DNA of 64,000 nucleotides from Natrialba sp. SSL1 (lineage in GTDB: Archaea > Halobacteriota > Halobacteria > Halobacteriales > Natrialbaceae): positions 310,001-374,000 of the forward strand of contig NZ_MASN01000035.1 in assembly GCF_001861355.1 (NCBI RefSeq), read 5' to 3'. The notes under the pieces are model-generated. The model made no database searches, was not told the origin of the DNA, and saw nothing but the letters and a program-made list of their open reading frames with translations. This document shows, in pieces, positions 7,462 through 16,742 of the stretch (within the stretch, counting starts at the first letter, position 1; each line of letters begins with the position of its first letter). A program made the position numbers and the translations under genes.

Positions 7462-8766
7462 TCAGGGAGCAACGTCGAGTTCAGCCGCAAATTCGCGTGC
7501 TCGTGCCCGAATATCGTCGGCATCGGCGACGAGCACTTCGCCCTCGCGCATGAGCACCTCGCCGTCGACCATCGTGAACTGCACGTCGTCGCCGTGGGCC
7601 GCGAACGTGAGATGCGAGAGGACATCGTGTAACGGCGTTGCGCGGGTGATATCGGTCTCGAGGCCGATAATATCCGCCTTCCATCCCTCGCGGAGTTTGC
7701 CGACGCGCTCGAAACCGGCCGCCTGCGCCCCGTTGACCGTTGCCATCTCGAACACCGTATCGGCCGGCAGCGCCTCCGAATCGAGGTGGTCGACCTTCTG
7801 GAGCAGGCTCGCCTGGCGCATCTCCGTAAACGGATCGAGCGTGTTGTTACACGGCGGCCCGTCGTTCCCCAGCGCGACGTTGATCCCCCGGTCCAGGTAG
7901 TCGAGCACCGGCGCGACCCCGCTCGCGAGCTTCATATTCGACGACGGGCAGTAGGTCACGTTGGTACCTGTCTCGGCAAGCACCTCGCGCTCGTCCTCGT
8001 CCGTCCAGACACAGTGGGCAAGCACCACGTCCTCGCCCGTGAGGCCGACCTCGTCCAGCCAGTGGATGTTCCGTTGGCCAGTTTCTTCCTCGACGGCCGC
8101 AATCTCGCCGCGATTCTCGCTCGCGTGCGTGTGGATCGTCACTCCCTCGTAGGCATCTGCGAGCTCGCGCGAGCCGCGCAGACACTCCTCGGTGCAGCTC
8201 ACGGCGAATCGAGGTGTGACCGCGTAGCGAATCCGGCCGTCTGCCGCGCCGTGGTACTCCTGGATGAGCCGCTCGCTCTCGGCCAGGGCCTCGTCCGTCT
8301 CCTCGAGTAGCCCCGGCGGCGACTCCTTGTCCATCAGCACCTTCCCGAGGCGACCGCGAATACCGAGTTCCTGTGCGGCTTCGAACGCCTCGTCGGCGTG
8401 TGCCACCGAGAGGTGATCGATACAGGTCGTCGTCCCGCTCTCGATCAGTTCGAGATAGCCCAACTCCGCCGCGACGCGCATGCCGTCAGCAGAGAGCGAG
8501 GCCTCCATGGGAAGGACGTAGTCGGAGAGCCACTCGAGTAGCTCCGTGTCGTCGGCGATGCCGCGCCCGAGGCTCTGGACGGAGTGGACGTGGCCGCCGA
8601 CGGTGCCGGGGGCGAGCACGTCACAGGAGTGGTGCTCGTGGTCCGGGTACTCCTCGAGACAGGTCGAACGATCACCGACGGCGGCGATTTCGTCGTCGAC
8701 AACGACGACGGCACCGTCGGCGATGACGGTGTCCGCATCGGCGACGACGGTTCCCGACAGCAACAT
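7462..8766 (-). CDS. Amidohydrolase (5'-deoxyadenosine/MTA/SAH deaminase-like)
   Basis: This 434-residue protein is a metal-dependent amidohydrolase of the TrzA/DadD/Ssn group. Metal and catalytic residues appear in order: GGHVHS (HxH), ITIHTHASEN-type segment (VTIHTHASENRG), LAHCVW and LGNDGPPCNN (Asp). The N- and C-terminal beta-sandwich segments (LLSGTVVADAD, VDGEVLMREGEV) are intact. Family members deaminate adenosine-type nucleosides such as methylthioadenosine, S-adenosylhomocysteine or 5'-deoxyadenosine, or related ring amines; which substrate applies is not determined. The gene lies just downstream of sdhA on the same strand with a gap of about 100 bp, so it is probably a separate unit. 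Confidence 0.87.
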   Translation of the reverse strand: MLLSGTVVADADTVIADGAVVVVDDEIAAVGDRSTCLEEYPDHEHHSCDVLAPGTVGGHVHSVQSLGRGIADDTELLEWLSDYVLPMEASLSADGMRVAAELGYLELIESGTTTCIDHLSVAHADEAFEAAQELGIRGRLGKVLMDKESPPGLLEETDEALAESERLIQEYHGAADGRIRYAVTPRFAVSCTEECLRGSRELADAYEGVTIHTHASENRGEIAAVEEETGQRNIHWLDEVGLTGEDVVLAHCVWTDEDEREVLAETGTNVTYCPSSNMKLASGVAPVLDYLDRGINVALGNDGPPCNNTLDPFTEMRQASLLQKVDHLDSEALPADTVFEMATVNGAQAAGFERVGKLREGWKADIIGLETDITRATPLHDVLSHLTFAAHGDDVQFTMVDGEVLMREGEVLVADADDIRARAREFAAELDVAP

Positions 8767-8871
8767 ACCGCCACAGGGTAGCGGGGGTGGTGCCTTAGCT
8801 CTGGTGATCTGTGGAACGTCCGAGTTGTATTTTGGGAAAACAGAGACGAGACGCGAAACGTCGAGTGGGAG

Positions 8872-10704
8872 TCAGTAACTACGAACCTTCGGCTCGTAGG
8901 TTTTCTCCTCGCCTTCGAGGATCACCGGGCGGTAGAAGATCGACGGCTCGCCGTCGTCCCACGAGACGAGCGTGTGCTTGAGCCAGTTCTCGTCGTCACG
9001 CACCTGATTCTCCTGACGCCAGTGGGCACCGCGGAACTCGTTGCGCACGAGTGCGCCGAGTGCGATGGTCTCGGCGACATCGATCAGGTTGCGCGTCTCG
9101 ATCGTCTGCTGGAGGTCCGTGTTGAACGTCTTCGATGGGTCGTCGACGTAGACATCCTGGTACTCCTCGCGGCACTCGCGGATGAGCTTCAGCGCCTTCG
9201 TGATGCCTTCCTCGTTGCGGAAGACGTTGACGTAGTCGGTCATCGCCTTCTGGAGCTTCGAGCGGATCTCGGCGTGCTGGACGCCGCTGTCCTTGTCCAT
9301 CAGCCGCTCGACGCGAGCGCGTTCGCGTTCGACGGCCTGCTCGAGTGCGCCCGTCTCTGCGGCAACGCCGCCGTCCGCGGCAACGCTATCGGCCGAGTCG
9401 AGACCGGACGCACCGGGTGCGACCGGAAGCTCGGTATCGTCGTCCTCGACATCGTCACCGTAGCCGGTTCGAATCTCGGGCTCGCCGAGGTCGTCGCCAG
9501 CGGCGTGAGCGCCGGCGCGCTTGCCGAAGACGATGAGTTCGGGCAGTGCGTTCCCGCCGAGGCGGTTGCCACCGTGGACGGAGACGCAGGCACACTCGCC
9601 GGCCGCGTAGAGGCCGTCGATACAGGTCTGGCCGTTCTCGTCGACCTCGATGCCGCCCATCGCGTAGTGCTGGCCGGGCTTGACCGGCATTGGCTCGACG
9701 AGGCCGTCGACGCCCTCGAAGTCCTCCGCCAGGTGGAGAATGTTCTCCAGGCGGTCGAGAATGCGGTCCTCGCCGAGGTGGCGCATGTCGAGGTGGACGT
9801 ACTCGTCCTCAACACCGCGGCCTTCGGCGACCTCGTCGAGTTCGGCGCGGGCGACGACGTCGCGCGAGGCGAGTTCGCCGGAGTTGTTCGCGTAGCCGTA
9901 CTCGAACATGAAGCGCTCGCCCTCGTTGTTGTAGAGGATGCCACCTTCGCCACGGACACCCTCGGAGATCAGGACCCCCGTGGAGGGGAGCGAGGTCGGG
10001 TGGAACTGGATGAACTCCATGTCCTCGAGTGGTGCACCCGCGCGGTAGGCCATCGCGTGACCGTCGCCGGTACAGGAGACGGCGTTGGTGGTGTGGTCGA
10101 ACGCCTGTCCGGGGCCGCCGGTCGCGAGGATGACGCCCTGGTTGGCCTTGAAGCCTTCCACGTTACCGGACTGGACGTCGTAGGCGACGATACCCTCACA
10201 CTGGCGGTCGTTTGGATCTGCCTCGTCGGTCGTCGCGAGGTTCATCACGTACCACTCGTCGTAGACCTGGATGCCGCGCTTGACGACCTGCTCGTACATC
10301 GTGTGCAGCAGGTGGTGACCGGTCTCCGCGCCGGCGTAGGTGGTTCGCGGGTAGGAGAGACCACCGAACGGGCGCTGGGAGACGCGACCGTCCTCCTCGC
10401 GGGAGAACGGCATTCCCCAGTGCTCGAGGCGCATCGTGTCTTCGGGGGCGTCCTGGGCGAGGGTCTCGACTGCCGGCGCGTCGGCCAGGTAGTCGGAGCC
10501 CTTCATCGTGTCGTAGGCGTGCAGTTCCCAGTCGTCGCCCTCCTGCAGGGCGGCGTTGATGCCGCCCTCCGCCGCACCGGTGTGGCTGCGGACGGGGTGG
10601 AGTTTCGAGACGATCGCCGTGTCGGCGCCCGCCTCGTGCGCTGCGATCGCGGCGCGGAGGCCGGCGCCGCCGGCGCCGACCACGAGAACGTCGTGTTCGT
10701 ACAT
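8872..10704 (-). CDS. sdhA: Succinate dehydrogenase flavoprotein subunit
   Basis: This 610-residue catalytic subunit of complex II oxidises succinate to fumarate on the cytoplasmic face. The dinucleotide-binding motif VLVVGAGGAGLRAAIAA is at the N-terminus, and SHTGAAEGGINAAL contains the His expected to bind FAD covalently. Substrate-site segments FIQFHPTSL, RGEGGILYNNEGERF and HYAMGGIEVDENG are intact. The region between the capping and C-terminal domains has a Ser/Ala/Gly-rich insertion (about residues 425-460). It is the last gene of sdhC-D-B-A; its ATG begins one base after the sdhB stop codon. Confidence 0.97.
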   Translation of the reverse strand: MYEHDVLVVGAGGAGLRAAIAAHEAGADTAIVSKLHPVRSHTGAAEGGINAALQEGDDWELHAYDTMKGSDYLADAPAVETLAQDAPEDTMRLEHWGMPFSREEDGRVSQRPFGGLSYPRTTYAGAETGHHLLHTMYEQVVKRGIQVYDEWYVMNLATTDEADPNDRQCEGIVAYDVQSGNVEGFKANQGVILATGGPGQAFDHTTNAVSCTGDGHAMAYRAGAPLEDMEFIQFHPTSLPSTGVLISEGVRGEGGILYNNEGERFMFEYGYANNSGELASRDVVARAELDEVAEGRGVEDEYVHLDMRHLGEDRILDRLENILHLAEDFEGVDGLVEPMPVKPGQHYAMGGIEVDENGQTCIDGLYAAGECACVSVHGGNRLGGNALPELIVFGKRAGAHAAGDDLGEPEIRTGYGDDVEDDDTELPVAPGASGLDSADSVAADGGVAAETGALEQAVERERARVERLMDKDSGVQHAEIRSKLQKAMTDYVNVFRNEEGITKALKLIRECREEYQDVYVDDPSKTFNTDLQQTIETRNLIDVAETIALGALVRNEFRGAHWRQENQVRDDENWLKHTLVSWDDGEPSIFYRPVILEGEEKTYEPKVRSY

Positions 10705-10705
10705 A

Positions 10706-11584
10706 TTACCAGAACTTCAGGTTCTTCTTGACCGCTTCCCGCTTGAGCTCCTGAATGTGCTCGGTGAGCGGGATGTCCTTCGGACACACCTCGGTGCAGG
10801 AGAACTGGGTCTGGCAGCGCCAGACACCGTGTTCTTGCTCCAGGATGCGGAGTCGGTGCTCTTTGATCTCCTCGCTCTCGCGGTCGTCCATCGCGAACTT
10901 GTATGCCTTGTTGATCGCGGCCGGGCCGAGATACTCGTTGTCGCCCGCAGCGATGTTACACGAGGACATACAGGCACCACACCAGATACACCGCGAGGAC
11001 ATCTTGATCTTCTCACGATTTTCTGGCGTCTGGCGCTGCTCCTCCAGGTCGCTCGCGTCCGGCGTCTCCTCGTCCTGGAAGTACGGCTCGACGGCGTGCA
11101 TCTGGTCGTAGAAGTGGTCCATGTCGACGACCAGGTCCTTGACGACCTCCTGATGTGGCAGCGGCTCGATGCGAACCGGCTGCTCGAGTTCCGAAAGCTG
11201 CGTCTTGCAGCCGAGCATCTGCGAGCCGTTGACGAAGAAGGCGTCGGAGCCACAGACCGCCTGCCGACAGGAGTGGCGGAACGTAAGCGAGGAGTCGAAC
11301 TCGTCGCGGGCGTACATGACCGCGTCGAGGACCGTCATCCCCTTCTCGAAGGGAACGTGAAAGTCGTCGAAGCGCGGTTCCTGTTTGTCCGCGACTTCAG
11401 GGTCGTAGCGGAAGACCTTGATGTGGACCGTCTCGCCGGCCGCTTCGGCCTCGTCCTCTGCGTGTTCGTCGACCATTCCCTCCTGTTTTTCCTTGAGTCG
11501 CCGCTGCTGTGGCGACTCGGTCCCCTTCATCTCGGGGTCCTGGGGCGATTCCTGACTCTCCGGCTCCTGTTGTTGTGTACTCAT
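10706..11584 (-). CDS. sdhB: Succinate dehydrogenase iron-sulfur subunit
   Basis: This 292-residue subunit carries electrons from FAD to the membrane anchor. An acidic, Gln/Glu-rich N-terminal extension of about 50 residues precedes the ferredoxin domain. The [2Fe-2S] ligands are in SCRQAVCGSDAF, where Asp takes the place of the usual third Cys, with a further Cys in MLGCKT. The [4Fe-4S]/[3Fe-4S] ligands are in CIWCGACMSSCN and FSCTEVCPKDIP. It is co-transcribed with sdhD (one base apart) and sdhA. Confidence 0.97.
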   Translation of the reverse strand: MSTQQQEPESQESPQDPEMKGTESPQQRRLKEKQEGMVDEHAEDEAEAAGETVHIKVFRYDPEVADKQEPRFDDFHVPFEKGMTVLDAVMYARDEFDSSLTFRHSCRQAVCGSDAFFVNGSQMLGCKTQLSELEQPVRIEPLPHQEVVKDLVVDMDHFYDQMHAVEPYFQDEETPDASDLEEQRQTPENREKIKMSSRCIWCGACMSSCNIAAGDNEYLGPAAINKAYKFAMDDRESEEIKEHRLRILEQEHGVWRCQTQFSCTEVCPKDIPLTEHIQELKREAVKKNLKFW

Positions 11585-11585
11585 A

Positions 11586-11951
11586 TTAGATCATCCCCCG
11601 CATGACTAGGGCGACCCAGACACCCTGGACGATGAGTAGTCCGGCTGCGATCACTAGGACTGCGAGCACTACCTTCTTTGGGGTTCCGCTGAGGCCCTGG
11701 TTGACGAGGGCGTTGTAGACCCCGTTGACGCCGTGGAACGCGCCGGCGATGAGGAACAACACCATCGTCAGGAAGTAGCCAACGTCCTCCATGCGGGCCT
11801 GTGTCCCTGCGAACGTGATTTCGGATGCGTGGTTGACGAAGTGCAAGAGGAAGAAGTGGAAAGCAAGCACTACGATCAGGAACGCTGCCGTCACACGCTG
11901 GAGGAACCAGGCGGTCCCGCCGGGCGTGAACGAAGAGTAGCGTTCTGCCAT
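11586..11951 (-). CDS. sdhD: Succinate dehydrogenase membrane anchor subunit D
   Basis: This 121-residue protein has three membrane helices (FLIVVLAFHFFLLHFV, YFLTMVLFLIAGAFHGVNGVY and VVLAVLVIAAGLLIVQG) and the conserved AFHGVNGVY motif of SdhC/SdhD anchors, whose His can ligate haem. The start codon overlaps the sdhC stop (TAATG), pointing to translational coupling. Confidence 0.93.
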   Translation of the reverse strand: MAERYSSFTPGGTAWFLQRVTAAFLIVVLAFHFFLLHFVNHASEITFAGTQARMEDVGYFLTMVLFLIAGAFHGVNGVYNALVNQGLSGTPKKVVLAVLVIAAGLLIVQGVWVALVMRGMI

Positions 11952-12382
11952 TAGAGTCCCACCCCAGCCATGAAGGTCGGGACGCTCGCGACGGTGATAA
12001 CGCCCGTCAGGACGAGCGAGGCGTAGAAACTCTTATCCTGTGCAGTGAGGCCAACCCCGAGATCGACCATCAGCAGCCGAACGCCGTTCAGAATGTGGAA
12101 GACGGCGACTGCCAGTAGTCCGACTTCGAGCACCCGAACGATGAAGAGACTCTCGAGTCCCTGCAGCGTCCCGGTGTATGCATCGACTTGCTCTCCGGCG
12201 AGCATCATCGTTTGACCGTCCGCCGCTGCGATGGCGCTACTCAGCACGGCGATGTGGGTGAACAGATAGCCGATCAACATCCACCCGGTGAACTTGTGGA
12301 AGATCCACGCCCACATGCCGGCCGAGAACTCCTTCCAGCGGCCGAAGTCCTCGATGAGGCCGCGATTGTAAGACTGACTCAT
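11951..12382 (-). CDS. sdhC: Succinate dehydrogenase cytochrome b556 subunit
   Basis: This 143-residue anchor subunit has three membrane helices. The motif [21 protein letters not shown] and the later [17 protein letters not shown] are diagnostic of SdhC, which binds haem b and quinone. The ATG at 12382 is chosen over the open-frame GTG/ATG at 12439, because [16 protein letters not shown] is the usual haloarchaeal N-terminus and a TATA-like box lies about 31-37 bases upstream. Confidence 0.94.
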   Translation of the reverse strand: MSQSYNRGLIEDFGRWKEFSAGMWAWIFHKFTGWMLIGYLFTHIAVLSSAIAAADGQTMMLAGEQVDAYTGTLQGLESLFIVRVLEVGLLAVAVFHILNGVRLLMVDLGVGLTAQDKSFYASLVLTGVITVASVPTFMAGVGL

Positions 12383-12412
12383 ACGCTCAACTAGACGGTT
12401 AGACCGTGGGGG

Positions 12413-12419
12413 TATAGAA
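12413..12419 (-). promoter_or_regulatory. TATA-like box of the sdhCDBA operon
   Basis: The minus strand reads TTCTATA about 31-37 bases before the sdhC ATG, within a short AT-rich patch (12413-12430). This is the only promoter-like site seen for the four sdh genes. Confidence 0.5.
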
Positions 12420-12520
12420 GTTACTTTTATCGCTCTCATTGCCCCGTTCGGTCACAGCCTCGCGATCTGTCGGCACGGACTCATCCGACTTGCGTCCCAG
12501 AGCGACTCGAGTACACCCAC

Positions 12521-13678
12521 TCACCGCAACTCCGAGCGCGAGCGCTCCGTCCCGCGTTCGCGTTCCAGGGCCACGCGCGTTTCGTGTTTTAGCCCGACCA
12601 GATGGCAGAGCGGATTCCCGGGATAGACGACGGGGTTCTCGAGTACCCCGACGATCAGCCCGGTGAACGGAGCCGCCACTTCGACGATGTCGTCCTCTTC
12701 TTTGAACGGGTTCGTGATCGTACAGATGATTTCGCCGTCCTCGACGAGCGCGCCGCGGCCGTGTTTCATGTCGACGATGCCGCCTGCGTCGGCCCGAAGC
12801 CAGGTTTTCTCGTCGTCGCTGTCGATGACGACGCGCCAGCCGGGCCAGTGGACGGCGGAGTCGCGGTGGCAGCCGAACTCGGCGAGGACGCTCGCGACGC
12901 CGGTCAGCGCGCGGTCGATTAGCCGCCGCTGGAACCGGTGGGCTTCCCCCATCTCGACGGTGATCGTCGGAACGCCGGCCTCCGTCGCTTCTCGCCGGAG
13001 AGTACCGGAGGGGCCCTCACCACCGATGATGACGTTCGAACTGAACGCGTGTGCGACGCGGCGCACCGTTTCGTCGTTCATGTTCGCCCGGACGTGGAGC
13101 ATGTTCGTCCGACCGCGCGTCGACGTATGAAAGTCCACGCCAACGTCGCAGGGTTCGATGAAGTTCGTGAAGATGCGGTGTGCCATCCGGCGTGCACTCG
13201 TCGAGCCCTGCCGTCCGGGGAACGACCGGTTCAGGTCCCGGTCGTAGATCGGTAGATACCGCTCCTGTGCGAGGAATCCGGGGACGTTCATCACCGGCAG
13301 GCAAACGAGGGTCCCGTGGAGCTTCGAGTGATCCCAGTCGTGTGCGACCTCGCGGACGACCTCGATACCGTTGAGTTCGTCGCCGTGGGCCGCCGCCGAG
13401 AGAAAGACCGTGGGACCCGGCCGCTCGCCGTTGATTATCGTCACCGGGATTCTGACCGGGTCACCCAGATACGTCTCGCTGATGCCGTAGCGGATGTTCG
13501 CGGACTCGCCGGGTGCGATGCTGCCGCCGTCGTAGGTGAACGGCTCTGCGCCCGCCGTACCCTCGGTAGTCGTCGCGTCTGCACTGGCGTCACTCGCCTC
13601 GCTCGCGGCCGATGAACCGGCCGACGCTGTCGCCGTCTCTTCCTGTGACGACTCGTCGGTCGGGATCTCTCCGCTCAT
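12521..13678 (-). CDS. Succinylglutamate desuccinylase/aspartoacylase family zinc hydrolase
   Basis: This 385-residue protein belongs to the AstE/ASPA branch of the M14-like zinc carboxypeptidase fold. Zinc ligands are in AAAHGDELNGIEV (His and Glu) and VDFHTSTRGRTN (His), and the catalytic Glu is in TITVEMGEAHRF. The C-terminal region (about residues 290-375) is a small beta-rich domain similar to lipoyl/biotin-type folds seen in these hydrolases. The first 50 residues are a low-complexity Ser/Ala/Thr/Glu tail. Substrate is probably an N-acyl amino acid or similar amide; it is not identified here. The ATG at 13678 is preferred to an upstream extension that lacks similarity. It is divergent from the GNAT gene. 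Confidence 0.88.
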   Translation of the reverse strand: MSGEIPTDESSQEETATASAGSSAASEASDASADATTTEGTAGAEPFTYDGGSIAPGESANIRYGISETYLGDPVRIPVTIINGERPGPTVFLSAAAHGDELNGIEVVREVAHDWDHSKLHGTLVCLPVMNVPGFLAQERYLPIYDRDLNRSFPGRQGSTSARRMAHRIFTNFIEPCDVGVDFHTSTRGRTNMLHVRANMNDETVRRVAHAFSSNVIIGGEGPSGTLRREATEAGVPTITVEMGEAHRFQRRLIDRALTGVASVLAEFGCHRDSAVHWPGWRVVIDSDDEKTWLRADAGGIVDMKHGRGALVEDGEIICTITNPFKEEDDIVEVAAPFTGLIVGVLENPVVYPGNPLCHLVGLKHETRVALERERGTERSRSELR

Positions 13679-13847
13679 AGGACTTCCTCGACAGGCAGCA
13701 CCGTGAATCTTCGTTTCGGTTTCGATCGACTTCGTCAATCAGTTGTCGACCCGCAGCCACGATACCCGACGAACGGGAGTCGTACTGCCAGATCACGACA
13801 CCACGACAGCAGACGAGGCAGCGGCAAGCGTCGTCCCGTGGGCATAC

Positions 13848-13857
13848 GTTTTATACG
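13848..13857 (+). promoter_or_regulatory. TATA-like box of the GNAT gene
   Basis: GTTTTATACG lies 21-30 bases before the ATG at 13878. This supports that start over the longer open frame beginning at 13743. Confidence 0.6.
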
Positions 13858-13877
13858 AGGTCATGTTACACCAGCGC

Positions 13878-14627
13878 ATGGAACTCCGTGAAGCGACCAC
13901 CGACGACGTCGAGACGATCCGCGATATCGCAGCGAACTCACTCAACTCGACGTATACTGACTTTCTCGATGCTGACGTGATCGACGACGCGATCGAGCAG
14001 TGGTACGGCGAGGGGTTCGACGAGGAACTTCGGTCCGATCACTCGCTCGTCCTTGTCGTCGAGGAGGACGACGAGGTCGTCGCCTTCTCCCAGAGCGACC
14101 TCGTCGGCCAGCAACACGGTACCGGCCGCATCCTCTGGCTCCACGTCGCTCCGGACGCGCGCGGCAGCGGTCTCGGTGTGCGGCTGCTCGTCAGAACCCG
14201 CGAGCGCCTCCTCGATGAGGGTGCAGACCAGATTCAGTGCTTCGTGCTCGCGGACAATGAGCGCGGCAACGAGTTCTACGCAGAGCAGGGATTCGAGCAG
14301 GCAGGCCAGCGCGAGGTTGAAATCGGCGAGGAAACATACACCGAGAACGTCTACGTCGAACAGGAGATCGGCGACGAGGAGTGGGCGACGCTTGACGAAC
14401 TCGAGGTCGACGGCGAGACGATCTACGTCAACTACGGCGAGGCGACCCGTGGCTCGCAGTCGCCGTTCTACGTGGCCTACGAGAGCCAGGAGCGAGACTC
14501 ACAGTACGGCTGGTTCTGTGGCAACTGCGACTCACTCGAGAACGCGATGGATGCGATGGGTCGGATCGAGTGTAACGTCTGTGGGAATCGGCGGAAGGCG
14601 ACGCGGTGGGATGCGTCGTACCTCTAA
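13878..14627 (+). CDS. GNAT acetyltransferase fused to a C-terminal zinc ribbon (DUF5816-like)
   Basis: This 249-residue protein has an N-terminal GNAT domain (residues 1-155) with the acetyl-CoA-binding segment ARGSGLGVRLLVRTRERLL and the following NERGNEFYAEQGFE motif. The C-terminal part (about 175-249) holds paired cysteines in WFCGNCDSLENAMDAMGRIECNVCGN, a four-Cys zinc ribbon typical of the haloarchaeal DUF5816 family. The first domain should transfer an acetyl group to an amine on a protein or small molecule; the zinc ribbon may recognise that target. The substrate is unknown. The start is fixed by the TATA-like box. Confidence 0.87.
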   Translation: MELREATTDDVETIRDIAANSLNSTYTDFLDADVIDDAIEQWYGEGFDEELRSDHSLVLVVEEDDEVVAFSQSDLVGQQHGTGRILWLHVAPDARGSGLGVRLLVRTRERLLDEGADQIQCFVLADNERGNEFYAEQGFEQAGQREVEIGEETYTENVYVEQEIGDEEWATLDELEVDGETIYVNYGEATRGSQSPFYVAYESQERDSQYGWFCGNCDSLENAMDAMGRIECNVCGNRRKATRWDASYL

Positions 14628-14995
14628 CGCGTAGTAGGTTGGTAGAAGGAGCAAAATCTGAATAGCGAGTTGGGAATCGGTGTCGCCAGGCCAGTATTTC
14701 TGCAGCGGGTTGGAGTAGGACGGAGAAAGCTGACTGTGACTGTGGGTGTAGACTGAGACGCTGGACGCGCTAGACAGTCGTTTCGCTGCGGGGAGACGTG
14801 CGGTACGCCGACCATACAGCTGTTGACTGTGCATTACAATTGGGGACGCTCACTTTCGAGCGAGTAGCACGGCGTAGGCGGCTCGCTCTGGCGTTCGGCC
14901 GACGACGCTGCCAGTCGAAGATACCCGACAGCACGACTCACAGCACACCCCGTCAGCCCCTGCGCTATCCCCCTCCACCCCATTCCACCTCACAC
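14628..14995. other. Intergenic, 368 bp, no gene seen
   Basis: The only notable sequence is a short run of GTGACTGTG-like repeats near 14735-14755. No coding signature, RNA gene or clear promoter was recognised. Confidence 0.4.
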
Positions 14996-16468
14996 ATGAG
15001 TACGACACAGGACCACATCGTCCGCGGGTTCAAGGCAACGCTCGTCTCTCGGGCCATCTACATGGTCTCGAGTGCGCTGTTGATGTTCGTTCTCGCTCGC
15101 TTCCTTCTCGACCCCGACGGCTACGGGACGCTCTACTGGGTCATCGGCATTCTCGCCGTCGTCCAACTGCTCGCCGACGTCGGTCTCGGCAAGTCGACTG
15201 CGCGATACATCTCCGAATACAACGAGAAAGATCCCGGCCAGATCCCGTATCTCCTGCGGACGACCATCGCCTACAAGCTGATCGTCATTAGCGTCGTCGG
15301 CTCCACGCTCTTTCTCTTCCACGAAGAAATTGCAGCACTGCTTGGCGACACCTCGGCAGCCCCATTCCTCGCAGTCGGCGTCATCTACATCGTCGTCAAC
15401 TCCTTCAACGGCTTCTCGCAGATCGCCTTCCAGGGATTCAACAAACTCGGCTACAGCGCCGCTATTCAGGCGATTTCCGGCGTTGCCCGTCTCGTCTTCG
15501 TCATCGCACTCGTCCTCGCCGGCTTCGGCGCACTCGGCGCGCTCTTTGGCTACATCGTCGGCTACACCATCGCCGCCGCGGTCGGCATCACCATCCTCTA
15601 CGAGCGGTTCTACCGCCAGTACGAACCCGCCGACGAGTACGAGTCCGGGCTTTCGCGCCGGCTACTCGAGTACAGCGTGCCGCTGACGGCGACCCGGAGT
15701 GCGAACGTGATCGACAAGCAGATTGACACCGTGCTGGTGGGTGTCTTCCTGACGCCGGCGGCGGTCGCGTTCTACACGCTGGGCAAGCAGATCACGGATT
15801 TCGTGCTCGCGCCGGCGGAGGCGCTCGGCTTTACGATCTCGCCGAACTTCGGCGAGCAGAAGGCGGCGGACCAACTCGAGCAGGCGCGCGAAATTTACGA
15901 GACATCGCTCGTGCAGACGATGTTGCTGTACATTCCTGCCGCAGTCGGGCTGATACTCGTCGCAGAGCCGTTCATTACGATGATCTTCGGGGGCGATTAC
16001 GCTGGTTCCGTCCCGGTTCTGCAGATCCTCGCGGGCTTCATCGTGTTGCAGGCGATTACGAACCTGACCAGCGACAGTCTGGATTACCTCGGCCGCGCGC
16101 GATCCCGAGCGATCGCGAAGGGCGGGACCTCGATCGCGAACTTCGGCCTGAACATCCTCCTCATCCCGCTGATCGGCGTCATCGGGGCAGCGATTGCAAC
16201 AGTCATCACGCACACGGTGTACGTCGCGGTGAACCTCTATATCGTCCACTCCGAACTCTCGCTTCGACTCGAGTCGCTCGGTCGTTCGATCGCGATGATC
16301 TGTGGGATTACGGGCGTGATGGCGGTCGCGGTCTTGCTGGTCACGCCGCTGGTCTCGAACCTGTTCATGCTCTTTGCCGCGGTCGGTCTCGGCGGGTTCA
16401 CGTGGGCGGTGCTGGCTGTCGTGAGCGGACTCGTGGACCCGAACGAAGTGCGAGCGGTGATTACGTGA
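14996..16468 (+). CDS. Polysaccharide/oligosaccharide flippase (MATE/MVF superfamily)
   Basis: This 490-residue membrane protein has about 12-14 predicted helices. The N-terminus (IVRGFKATLVSRAIYMVSSALLMFVLARFLLDPDGYGTLYW) is the typical opening of the RfbX/Wzx flippase family, quoted here only to its key parts: a first helix followed by LARFLLDPDGYG. These proteins flip lipid-linked sugars across the membrane for surface glycans or protein N-glycosylation. No glycosyltransferase gene is adjacent, so its substrate cannot be inferred from context. The ATG at 14996 fits the family's N-terminus; the upstream in-frame sequence is Arg/Pro-rich and unlike it. Confidence 0.88.
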   Translation: MSTTQDHIVRGFKATLVSRAIYMVSSALLMFVLARFLLDPDGYGTLYWVIGILAVVQLLADVGLGKSTARYISEYNEKDPGQIPYLLRTTIAYKLIVISVVGSTLFLFHEEIAALLGDTSAAPFLAVGVIYIVVNSFNGFSQIAFQGFNKLGYSAAIQAISGVARLVFVIALVLAGFGALGALFGYIVGYTIAAAVGITILYERFYRQYEPADEYESGLSRRLLEYSVPLTATRSANVIDKQIDTVLVGVFLTPAAVAFYTLGKQITDFVLAPAEALGFTISPNFGEQKAADQLEQAREIYETSLVQTMLLYIPAAVGLILVAEPFITMIFGGDYAGSVPVLQILAGFIVLQAITNLTSDSLDYLGRARSRAIAKGGTSIANFGLNILLIPLIGVIGAAIATVITHTVYVAVNLYIVHSELSLRLESLGRSIAMICGITGVMAVAVLLVTPLVSNLFMLFAAVGLGGFTWAVLAVVSGLVDPNEVRAVIT

Positions 16469-16742
16469 TCGGAGACGAGTTGCTGGAACGATTTATCGGT
16501 CCGACCGCAGGACGGCTCGCGGTTGGGTCGGAGATGACTGACAGGAGTCCCTCTGAAGGAAGCACCGAGGCAGAAAGGATACGTTAGATTGAGTGACTCT
16601 CTTGTCCGTTGTCTGTCGATACGCTGATGGGCACTGTCAGACAGTAATCATCGTTCCTCGCCGGAAATCCTGTCAGTCGAGACTGTGACCTGTCGTCTCA
16701 CGGCGAACCAATACTTTTCCCTCCGGTCGGTGTGGGGGTCCT

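Noticed and set aside
8974-10731. 585-codon plus-strand frame opposite sdhA
   Set aside because: The sdhA frame has clear FAD and substrate motifs; the antisense frame is Val/Asp/Leu-rich with no signature.
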